A stretch of 38,211 bases of DNA, from NCBI GenBank assembly GCA_001600875.1, contig BCLD01000009.1:1-38211 (forward strand), given 5' to 3'. The notes beneath the pieces are model-generated. The model saw only the letters and a program-made list of their open reading frames with translations. It made no database searches and was not told the origin of the DNA. Position numbers and translations under genes: made by a program. The DNA is from Solicoccozyma terricola. Its lineage: Eukaryota; Basidiomycota; Tremellomycetes; Filobasidiales; Piskurozymaceae. How positions within the stretch are numbered: the stretch's first letter is position 1; the number at the start of each line of letters is the position of its first letter. Shown here piece after piece: positions 29,132 to 38,211 of this stretch.

Positions 29132-31706
29132 TTAGGCCTTTTCGTCATAGGTTGACGGTGTTTCCGTCTCCTTGCTCTGGTACTTGAGACCGTGTTCGAT
29201 ACGGTCAGGGTCCGAGAAGTCGATGGGAAGGTTGAGATCCTTCCAGAAGATCGGGAAAGAGGCGGCACAGGCGAAACCGGCAATCGCGAGAGCAACGTAA
29301 GCCCAGATGAGATGCGGGTCGTTCAAAGCCGGAGTCGCGTTGATGATCTCGGTGAGAGCGGAGGACAAGGCTTGGTTGGAGAGGCAGAGGCTATTGGAGA
29401 CGAGCAAAAGATGTTAATGCAAGAACACCCGACGTTCGAATGAGCGATACGCACGCATAGACCAAACCACGCATGTTCTGAGGAGCCCTGGTGTAGGCGA
29501 TCTCATACGAGGTGACATTGACGAATAACTCGCCGAGTGCCGGCAAGGCGATGAGTGGGATTTGCCACCACAGGGAAACCGTAGAAAGCTCGTCACAAGT
29601 GGAAGCATAGTATCCGCAGGGTGACGTCTTGTAGACATAGTACTGCATGACTGCTCCCATGACCATTGACACAGCACCGAGCACGAATCCCTGAATACAA
29701 ACAAGAGAGGTTAGACGCAGTATTATAGAATCAGGAAGTGGCGGAGAATACTCACAATGCTCATCCTCGTCATCGGGGCGGGCATGTACCCAATCTTCCT
29801 CAAATATGGGTAGAGTACGAAGTTGAGAAGAGGTGCACAGACTGTAGGGGGGGAAGTCTTGATAAATATACAGCTTGCATGAACATCATTCCAGAGTTGA
29901 TACTTACTGACGATGGTAAGCGAGTTGAAATTGTTCATCAAGTCATTTGGGACACCGCCAGACCTGAGCGTAGAAGAAATTATAAGCACTCGCCGCCCTT
30001 CCGGCATTGGTATGTGGCGGACTCACACCATGGCAGCGCTCATTGCGTTCTCGGTTGATCCAAAGCCACCGTCCATGAGTTGGAAAATCGGTATAGTGAG
30101 GAAGATGGTACAGGCACTGAGGGAGTTCTTGAGTTCGGTGACGAATTGGTCATCCCAACGCCATGTAGCAGACCTCTCCGTGTTGAGGCTTGGCTTGGCA
30201 CGGTTCCAGAACTCCTCGCCGCCCTTGAACATTCGCTTCCAGCCACCGGCAGAGAGCAGAGTTTTGAAGACACGGCAAGCTTCGAGAACAACCGAACCAG
30301 TCGGCGGGGCCTTGTATAACCTCTTGTAGACGATTACCAGGACGATGGGCATGAGCCTGTCAGGGCACACCTTGGTCAGCGTGTGCCCGGGTGGCGAGCT
30401 ATTCGCTCATGCTGTTACTCACATGTATAGGATTCCGGGCAGAAGGAACGCCAACCAGTATCCGACATCATGCTCAGCGTAGGTGGTGGCTGTAATTGTG
30501 GCGTTGGAGTGGTCAAGTTAGCATCTGTTCTGCATGTATCATTCACGCTTTCCTGCCAATTTGCCATTTGCATTACGCATGTGCATCAACGACACTCACC
30601 CAAACTGAAGAATGCACCAATGTTGATGGCCCAATAGAAACTAGAGAATTGAAAAGCAGCAGATGACACAAGTTCAATACACTCGAAATGGTCAGATCTC
30701 CGACGTGACCGCGACTTACATCATTAAATAACGGGCCACGGTAGTTTGTGGGTCCATGATGACCGATTCACCACTCTTGAGGACAACGACGGTTTGCTTT
30801 TTAACTGGAGACTGGTCACAAAGTAGAGGACCGAGGGAAGGCTTGATGAACCCAGCAGCGAATGACAGACTGATGAGTCCGACGACGAAGGGACCGATGG
30901 CCTTTCCGGACGCGATGACGCTTGGGATGGCGGCTATGTGGAATAATCAGCATTCCGCTGGTGTTGCAGGACGTAGGACGGAGGCAAGACTCACGAATAA
31001 CCAAGATGACATGGGCGACGGCACCAGCGGCTGCTCCGACACAAATAGTCTTGAATCGTCCCCATTTGGTGTCGGCGATGATACCTCCGAGGATCTACAG
31101 CCTCCAATGTCAGCTGCATGCATCTCGGGCCGCTCGAGCGCACTCACGGGAACCGTGTAGGCCAAGAAGGTGAACATGGTGGTGAGGGCAGTGGCGGTTT
31201 GCAAGCCAAGTCCCAGAGCACCGGAACTTTGAGTGAGACCGAGAGCACCGGGGGCGCTGGATAAATCGCAAAGGTTAAGCGATTAGTATGGTATACCAAG
31301 TCAGATGGTAACCCACAGCGTCACACTCACACAGCACCGGTCCCTGGACCTCCGACAGGGAGCTTGCCTCTAATGAAATTTGAGAATACCTAGCAAAAAA
31401 CGTCGTCAGCAACCGTTTCCATTGTCCGCCCAGCCCTTGACTCACTCCGGAGCAGCCGTAGTAACTAGCACGCTCAGCAAACTCAATCAAGCACATGGCA
31501 ATGGCTGGCCAAGGCATTGAAGCTGGGACCATTCTGAGCGTCGCCAACTCCTCCTCGGAAGGTGAGTGCCCCTCCTCATCGTCTTGGGTAATGGAGGTCA
31601 CCGGGCCGACCGTGGTGATACCTTCGATAGGGTACTTTTGGTCTTCGTGGAGAAGAGGACCGACCGGCTGGGACTCGAAGTCCATGTTGATGTTTGGGGT
31701 GGTCAT
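29132..31706 (-). CDS. POT/PTR proton-coupled oligopeptide transporter
   Basis: Twelve exons encode 605 aa: 31706-31446, 31389-31331, 31256-31148, 31094-30995, 30933-30720, 30640-30600, 30489-30423, 30356-30027, 29963-29908, 29841-29756, 29690-29455, 29390-29132. The eleven introns are 53-110 nt. The ATG at 31706 is the first in frame. Signatures: EFAERASYYG in helix 1 (the ExxER proton-coupling motif), GGIIADTKWGRFKTI (PTR2 signature 1 region), RYLMIFYWAINIGAF (signature 2) and the central cytosolic loop. A lumenal-type loop with Cys residues follows (SPCGYYASTC), then late helices (WWQIPLIALPALGELFVNVTSYE, the family's second Glu-containing motif). It imports di- and tripeptides with protons at the plasma membrane; plant NRT1/NPF relatives carry nitrate. 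A TATA box lies about 72 bp upstream. It is the most intron-rich gene of the window. Confidence 0.93.
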
Positions 31707-34330
31707 GTCTCTCTGGGTGGGTGAATGGTGCCGTGGATAACGAGGGGGTGTTGAGGGCACTTGGAAATCGTAGATGATTTATAGGAAAAACGAGGGGAGG
31801 GAGCTATCGCTTGTGGATGGTGCTCGCCTAACCTACACCAGATCTCTCTTCGTTTCCTGAGGGTCCACATGTGTCCCTACCATGCATCATAATCACCCAA
31901 GTTGAGGTATGATAGGCGTGCTGGCCTAAAAGTAGCCTAGGGGTGCACACCGTGGCAGTGGCAATCGTCGCACGAACATTAGCGTCGGGACCCCGCTTAA
32001 GGATCTTCGATATGTGGAGTTGTCCTAGAGTTGGAGCTGCATATTGCTACAACACCCGAATGTTCCGAACAATGGGGGCCAAAAGAGCGTGCGAGCAGCG
32101 AAACCCTGGATGACCCCGGATATCCGGTAAAGGTACGAATTTGATGTGCCAAAATTTTTGGAAATGAACATGTGGACCCTCGTGTGGATCAATTCGAGAA
32201 ACGGACGAAATAGCGCTTTGTCTCGCATGGGCACATTTCTATCCTTTCTATATTTACGTGATTTGCCCCAGATGCGGAGCACCGATGATGGCCCCAACCA
32301 GAGGAGAGAGGTACAGGTGATTGGTACAATACACCTGACAGGGAGTAGACAGCGCATGGATTCTACCAGGTATCACTCCTCACGAGACCTCCTACTACCC
32401 AAGCGAAGGGCCCCACACATGTTGGTGGCCAACAAACGGAAAGCGGAAAGCAGAAATCTATTTCCGTTCACCCATGCTTTACATCCGATCACGGTAAAAG
32501 ATGGAAACCTCCCAGGAAGCGTAGGGGAATTACTGCAAGCGTCAGAGTGGCAAATTCGGTGGCAACATGTGAAAGAGACACCATATAAAAGATACTCGCA
32601 CGACAACTCCCGGGGTGTCGCTATCTGGGAGTGTGGGATAGCGTGATAGTCTACTGGGAAGGGATTTGGTCAAATTCTTGCGGGGTCAGGCCAATACAGA
32701 GTGCAATGTGTTGCGGGAAGATGAGCAACTCATTCAATAACCGTGCGACTCTCTACCTACCATCGTCATCCAGGCGTAAAGTCACGAGTCAATCATACTG
32801 ACCCTAAAAAAAGGATATACAACCCCCCCATCTGTTGAAGTCTACCATATCCAACAATCCCCACCTCCTTCATCAGCCATCGGCATCAACGCTACCGATA
32901 ATCACCAGCTGGGGCCTCTTCCGCATACGCAACTTACTTCCAAGTGTGTTTGTGGAGCCAGGTGCTGTTCTTTGGCACCATCTCCACTGTCTCGAATTCT
33001 CGATCCACCCAGCCTTTCCAAGGAGTACCCTGCTTGCCATCTGGCGGCGAACAGTCCGAATGGAATTCGTGAGATCGCCGTGGAGGCCGTGGATATCATC
33101 TATGGTTCAAGAAAGCATCTCCCTCCCGAAACTACGATAGCAACCTGCTATTGTTTTACTGCCTCAGCATCAACAACACGCTCGGCGGTACATGAAACGA
33201 GCCAGCATTCATTCCCCGCGCCCATTCGTTGTCAGACGATAGGTGTATCATACCACCCTTGTCAATAACGCCCATCTCAAATTACTTACAAACGCATGAG
33301 TCAGAGCTATTCTGGTTACTTCCTTGAAATACTACCTCCTGAGGGTCCTGCAAGTCCAAAAGTGCGAGTTTAGCGGTGATGTTGACACGGTAGATGTCCC
33401 GCACACGAACTAATGACTTGCAGGGCAAAGCTTTCTGGTGAACGATACTCCCAATGTGGCGTCGTCGTTGACCTATTTGGTTGGGATGATCTCATTTGGT
33501 TCCCGGTCATCTTCCACCCATGACACCAGGGCAGCGAGGACTGTTGTCGAAGGTAAAATGAGATTCCAAGATTCAGCCGTCAAGTCAATTGGTGAGCTTT
33601 CCCTCACTTACTGTCGTGTTCAGGGTCGTGACATAAAGGAGGAGTTGCACTAGCTCTTTGGCGATCTACTCTGAATATTCGCATTTGCGCCATCACCTTT
33701 CTGGAATAGAGACCGAAAATATCAGTCACAGGGCGTTGAGAACAGCCGTCCAGTACACAATGACAATGACGAATTTATTCAAACATTTAGTAGTGGAAGT
33801 AGCCTTGCTAAGTTTTTTCCGATACGGTGAAGAGACGATAAACATCGGTGGAATTTAACACCGTTTTTTTATAGTCATGGTTGAAGACACTGCATGGTAG
33901 TATCTAGAGTGAATGACCAACAATGTCAATATTGGTGACAGCGACTCTACTGGCATCTGAGCTTACACCATTCCCGGCAGCGATGACATTATCTGCCCAA
34001 CCAACGTAGTGCAATATCTTTCCTCTGGCAGACACGAAAGCGGTCAGGTTGACCGATCGTTTTCGCACCTCCATTGTTCGAGTGCTTTCCCCAACAAAAT
34101 ATTCCGCGTCATTGTAAGTAGTGTAATCCTATGACGAGTCGCTGACAGAGAGTATAAAGGTCGCAAGCTGTGTCGTTTTTCTACAATCATGCCCGTAAGT
34201 TGGACCAATTCACCCGGCAAGCGCTTGCATTTGAGGTGATGGCATCGACGACCTGGGCAGCAGTTCATCAGTAGCGATAGCCATCCTCGTTACGCATCCA
34301 ACCTACCCCATCGATTCTGTCACATTGCCT
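31707..34330. other. Long decayed region, fragments only
   Basis: About 2.6 kb with no intact gene. The left 300 bp is the POT promoter. A plus-strand stretch from about 32830 to 33660 looks like a worn gene: codon-like pieces such as YPACHLAANSPNGIREIAVEAVDIIYGSRK (two overlapping windows, about 33021-33115) and GERYSQCGVVVDLFGWDDLIWF (about 33430-33500) alternate frames, with acceptor-like sites between them. No family was recognised. CATATAAAAG at about 32580 could be an orphan TATA box. The remainder shows nothing. Confidence 0.4.
31778..31783 (-). promoter_or_regulatory. TATA box of the POT transporter gene
   Basis: CCTATAAATC on the minus strand puts TATAAA 72-77 bp upstream of the ATG at 31706. 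A GATAA word at 31734-31738 lies between them. Nitrogen control by GATA factors is possible for peptide transporters but a single site is weak evidence. Confidence 0.5.
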
Positions 34331-35320
34331 TTAGAACTCTCCGTGGAGAACTTCCCACTGCTCCAGGGAAATCCACCGGGACGAGTTGACATGCGCGACA
34401 TCGAGATACTGTTTGATACCGATTCCTCCTAGTCCGACGTATGAGGTCGCATGGGATCCGATGATCTGTGGAGATGAGCTTCAGTAAGGTGCTGCGATTT
34501 GAGCACCTCGACTGCTGCATAGCACCACTCACGGCTCGATCGAAGTCGTGGGGGAATGGAACAGCCGATGTAGTAGGTCTTGAACGTGGGTTGGTCGTGG
34601 GTTGGTCGTAGTACGCGGCAACGACGGCTTTGAGAAGTGACGGTAGTCATGTGCATTGCTGCTCGCCACCCAAAGTCGACCTTTGCGTTATGGTTCTGAA
34701 GAGCCCTTGGCGCATTGACGGTAGAGCTGTTGTGACCTTTGAAGTTTATAGTTATTTGAGATGAGTGGGAAGATCCCTAATGCGGCTGCAGGAGCTTCAT
34801 CTGTGTTGTTACTGTATGTCGCAAACCCTTGGTTATAACCATCATTCGAGCTGGCACCGTAGGCAACTGAGTTTTGCGAATCAAATACCGCATAAGGAAA
34901 GGATCGGCGGAAGATATTTTCCGAAGGTGAGACCTCACCCCGACCGTTGTAGCCGGCCATTGTCGACACCGAGATTCCTGTGGTTCCAAACATCGGGAAA
35001 CCATACCTCGGGAGTTGGCCAAGTTTCCGGCTATGGTATTCGTCACGATAGTAAAGGCGACGCTTGGGATAACGGATATGCCATTATCAGAACAAGCTCT
35101 TTTGAATGGTGTGATCAGCGTTTTACGCACGATACAAGTCAGGCAGAGTGCTGCTACCAATATGATCACAGCGCTCGCTTGACGTGAAGTTCACAAGTGA
35201 TCCAGTAAAGTAGTAGGTAGTGCTGACGATCGCCACGGTGGAGTTTACCAGGCCCAGGCGCCAAGAGACCTGAAGATGCTCGCGAACAGAACCGACGTGA
35301 CAGGGAGACCTCTGTCGCAT
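34331..35320 (-). pseudogene. Tannase/feruloyl esterase relic, N-terminal half
   Basis: Blocks of the fungal tannase family survive on the minus strand in shifting frames. A signal-peptide-like LFASIFRSLGAWAW sits at about 35290-35250, STTYYFTGSLVNFTSS at about 35230-35185, the strand YNQGFATYSNNT (family: GFAT.STNTGH) near 34820, VDFGWRAAMHMTT at 34680-34642 (family: DFGYRAMH), and AVVAAYYDQP. Then KTYYIGCSI stands for the catalytic-serine motif YYxGCSTGGRQ, here lacking the nucleophile context, and FPHDFDRAIIGSHATSY follows after an intron-like GTGAGT...CCACAG. A stop comes at 34331, so the C-terminal half with the Asp and His of the triad is gone. Family enzymes hydrolyse tannins or feruloylated polysaccharides outside the cell. 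This copy is dead. Confidence 0.65.
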
Positions 35321-36129
35321 TGTGTTGTAAGATTATTAGGAATGTCTCGGTGGTATAGTAGGAGATGAGTGGGAAGGGTGGTAGTCAGGCCCCACATACC
35401 ACCTGGACAATCTCTGGAATGAGTCTTGCAAGGGCGACTGATCAGGCACGACGGAGCTCCACTCTCTGCCTTTGACCGGCAACCTAAGAGTACTGCGTAC
35501 TCGGCGCTGGACGATATCCAAGATGTCAAACGAGAGGCGGTCTTTGCAATTTACCCGGGGATGGTCCTTGAAAATAGCCTGGTTTCCCTTCTCTCAGTCA
35601 TCGCAACGAGAAGAAATCGTCGTCCAGGATAACAAATTGAAGCGGTTCGTGTTTTGCATTCCAAAAGGTCAACATGGCACCCATGCTGGCCGAAACGCCA
35701 CTAACCCTCTGGAAAAACAGCCGAGTCCCGTGCGCTGATCTCAGTGGATACTCCGCGCGGGCGGCGCAACAAAAAGTTATCCGGGATGATTTTGCGGAGA
35801 CTTGATACACGTGTGGGTGGCTCAGTGTGGGGTAAATGTGGGGGAATCTGGACTCCAGCAAACAAGGCGCAAGTTGTCCGCACGAAACGCTCGCCCTCAC
35901 CGATCGATCGCCCGCTCCCCGCGAACCGTCACGTGACACTCGCCACCGTCGCCCTGGACGGCGAAATAAACAAGTTTCGCCGTCCTCAGACAATCCTCCG
36001 AATACCTGCCGTCCGCCAACAAGGTGAGATAGATGACCTCGTCTTGTCTTATATACAGAGACCCACTCGTCGAGTTGTTTCTCATCGGATCCATCATCCA
36101 CCCAACCAAAGCCCACCACACCAGCTACC
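35321..36129. other. Intergenic, GH43 promoter region
   Basis: About 800 bp with no supported gene; the long frames on both strands (35598-36146 minus, 35744-36283 plus) overlap the GH43 start and lack domains. The left part would be the promoter of the dead esterase. The right part drives the GH43 gene, with a TATATA at 36050-36055. Confidence 0.5.
36050..36055 (+). promoter_or_regulatory. TATA box of the GH43 gene
   Basis: CTTATATACAG lies 75-80 bp upstream of the GH43 ATG at 36130, a normal distance, in a C/T-rich leader (ACCCAACCAAAGCCCACC). Confidence 0.55.
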
Positions 36130-38039
36130 ATGTCGGTCACCAACACTTACCGCAACCCCATCCTCCCTGGATTCAACCCCGATCCCTCGATATGCTACGT
36201 TCCAGGCAAGGGCTACTTTGTGTCCACCTCGACGTTCGAGTACTTTCCTGGACTTCCAATCTACCATAGTACGGATCTCGTGAACTGGAAGGTGCGAATG
36301 CTTGTTTCACCGATACCGGTTGTAATCGACGCTGACGTGCTGACGCGCTAACCCTCGATCATGCAGCTCATCGGCCACGCAATCAACCGCCGAAATCAGG
36401 GTGTGGACATGCGCACCGTGGAGAGCTCTGCAGGACTATGGGCTCCGACGTTCCGGTACCACAAGGGAAGGTGGTACATGATCTGCTCGTGCTTCTGGAG
36501 GATCAGATTCGACTTGGTGAGTCTCTCAAAACGAGACACTGCTGGAATTCAGCGTCACTCACTGATCGTTCAACCTCCGTGTACTGCCAGGCCGCCAAGG
36601 GAGAGAAGGCCGACTTTATCTCGAGTGGATTCTACGTCAGCACTGACGACATCTTTGATGACTCCAAGTGGAGCGAAGCAGTATATTTTGAAGAGGTTGG
36701 CTTCGACCAGGATGTGAGTAAAGCCCAGCACGTTCCGCTCGGAACCCACTTGTGCTCACGTTTTCGACCCCTCCCCCAGCTCCTTTTCGACGACGACGAC
36801 CGTGTCTACCAAACAGTCACCCGATTCGACTTCAGTAAGGGTACCCCTGAGCGCCCTTTCATCATCCAATCATGGATCAACGAAATCGACTTGGCAACTG
36901 GCAAATCTCTCACGGAGCCTGTGCTTGCGAAAGCCTCCCCGTTGGGAACCGCAGAGGGCTGTCACATCCTCAAAAAGGACGGATGGTATTACTTTTTCAC
37001 CGCTGAAGGAGGAACAGAGAGTGGTCACCGCGAGTGTGTTTACCGGAGTAAACGTCCGACCGGTCCGTTTGAAGCTCCACCTGACGGTGTCAATCCCTTG
37101 ATCTACAACGCCGACCATCCCGATATCCAAAACACTGGTCACATGGATTTGATCGAGGGAGACGGTGGCAAGTGGGTCGCCGTCTTCCTCGGTGTACGTC
37201 CCGTGTTCGCCGCCGGCGCTCATGGGATGCCCTCTCAGTTGGGAAGGGAGACTTTTATGGCGCCGATGGCATGGGTTGATGGCTGGCCGGTGGTCAACAA
37301 CCGCAAGCAGATAGAGTTGGTTGGAGAGGCTGAGGGATTGACACTGCTGCCCGAGACGACCAACTGGATTGATGAGTTCAAGGGGAAAGGTGAGTTAAGA
37401 CAGATTGCGATGCGATTTCCGTTCCAACACATGCCAACAACTTTCCTTCTCGTCACAGCCCTTGACCTCGGCTGGTACAACGTCCGAGTCCCCCTCCACT
37501 CGTTCTGCTACAGCACCACGGAGCGTCCTGGATACCTTGCCATCCGTGGCTCCCCCGTCACCATAGTCGAAGAACACTCTCCTTCGATGCTCTTGCAAAA
37601 ACAAACCTCTTTCAACGTCGACTGGGAGACCCAGGTTGAATTTGCCCCAACCAAGCCCGGTCAGGAGGCTGGTACAGCCGTCTGGATAAGCAAGAGTGCC
37701 CATGCGTCCGTTGGTGTGAGGGGTGTTACAGATGGCAAAGTGGAGATGGTGTTCAGGACCCCCAATTCGGAGGGCAAGCTTGAGGAGAAGCCCTTCCCAG
37801 TTTCCATCGCTCCGGGTGCCCCTGTAACCCTTCTCATCAAAGCACGCAAGCACGAGTACACATTGGCGTTCCAAGTGCCGGGTGAGGAACATGTGGTGGT
37901 CGGCAGTGTGGAGAGCAAGGCGTTCCAGCCAATGTTCACCGGGACGCATTTTGGACTATATGCTCAGGGAGCCAACGACACGCCATGCATCAACTCGGCG
38001 TACTTCAAGTATGCCAAATGGGACATCCCTACGTTGTAA
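36130..38039 (+). CDS. Glycoside hydrolase family 43 (beta-xylosidase-like)
   Basis: Five exons (36130-36291, 36367-36516, 36591-36713, 36780-37389, 37459-38039; introns 75, 74, 66, 69 nt) encode 541 aa, the usual length of two-domain GH43 xylosidases. The five-bladed propeller begins [16 protein letters not shown], with the catalytic-base Asp in PDPS, followed by [22 protein letters not shown]. Next come [17 protein letters not shown], a DDDDRVY segment, and [25 protein letters not shown], which carries the general-acid Glu in AEGG. From about residue 365 ([11 protein letters not shown]) a C-terminal beta-sandwich follows, typical of GH43_11-type beta-xylosidases that trim xylo-oligosaccharides. 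No signal peptide is visible, so it is probably intracellular. The 66- and 69-nt introns contain no in-frame stop, which makes a misleading unspliced frame. Xylosidase versus arabinofuranosidase cannot be settled by eye. Confidence 0.88.
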
Positions 38040-38168
38040 TATGTCTGTATGAGAACACCTCGTGCCATTCTGTGATGTTTTCTACCCTGGGTTGAAAAAC
38101 ATGCGAAGGGCTGCGGACAGTCGCCGGGTCTCGAGGCATCAAATGTTGCCAGTGGCGGAGTCAGCGAG

Positions 38169-38211
<43 letters not shown>
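38169..38211. repeat. C43 homopolymer at the window end
   Basis: The last 43 bases are all C, directly after GTCAGCGAG. The only other sequence after the GH43 stop is about 130 bp of 3' flank. A homopolymer running off the end is more likely a contig-edge or library artefact than genomic sequence. Confidence 0.85.

Noticed and set aside
35598..36146. Minus-strand 182-codon frame upstream of and overlapping the GH43 start
   Set aside because: No domain is recognisable, it overlaps the promoter and first codons of GH43, and no splice sites extend it.
1..38211. CRISPR arrays, rRNA or bacterial-type operons
   Set aside because: No regularly spaced repeats or rRNA sequence were seen, and the gene structure is eukaryotic throughout.

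Overview
This window is a fungal chromosome end. It opens with 15 full copies plus a partial copy of CCCTAA (TTAGGG read outward) and runs inward through a repeat- and relic-rich subtelomere into intact accessory genes. The genes are split by many short introns (about 53-134 nt, mostly 55-80) with GTRNGY donors, CTNAN-type branch points and YAG acceptors, which is typical of Dikarya. Intron density, an MLKL-like pseudokinase and the gypsy-type Gag proteins point to a basidiomycete, but nothing here fixes the species. The last 43 bases are pure C, so the window probably ends at a contig edge.

Layout: 1-2409 telomere joined to a truncated, gag-only LTR retroelement on the minus strand. 3549-5614 (-) HeLo/MLKL-like four-helix protein with a pseudokinase domain, divergent from 6153-8988 (+), a large protein with a complete kinase active site. 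9149-11667 nested retroelement debris (an LTR, a truncated gag with primer-binding site and TATA, a second gag relic). 11668-14272 (+) multi-pass membrane protein fused to a DUF3431 domain. 14881-15839 relics of a NIMA-type kinase and of an ABCC transporter tail. 16835-20045 (+) large membrane family 2 glycosyltransferase. 21156-22718 (+) secreted serine beta-lactamase-like hydrolase. 23036-31706 four genes: HPP-family membrane protein (+), 14-TM-type MFS transporter (-), flavohaemoglobin (-) and POT/PTR transporter (-). 31707-36129 mostly decayed sequence, including a tannase/feruloyl-esterase relic (-). 36130-38039 (+) GH43 glycosidase.

How the genes may work together: the divergent pair at 3.5-9 kb combines a membrane-acting four-helix bundle on a dead kinase with a neighbour that keeps kinase catalytic residues, which is the logic of RIPK3-MLKL necroptosis. 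The block at 23-31.7 kb puts an NO dioxygenase beside an HPP protein and a POT transporter, families with nitrite- or nitrate-transporting members elsewhere, so a nitrogen-oxide-handling neighbourhood is conceivable. The right end (GH43 plus a dead tannase/feruloyl esterase) suggests a plant-polymer-degrading locus that is partly decayed. Exon structures were derived by hand from reading frames and splice signals, and every spliced coding length given is divisible by three.
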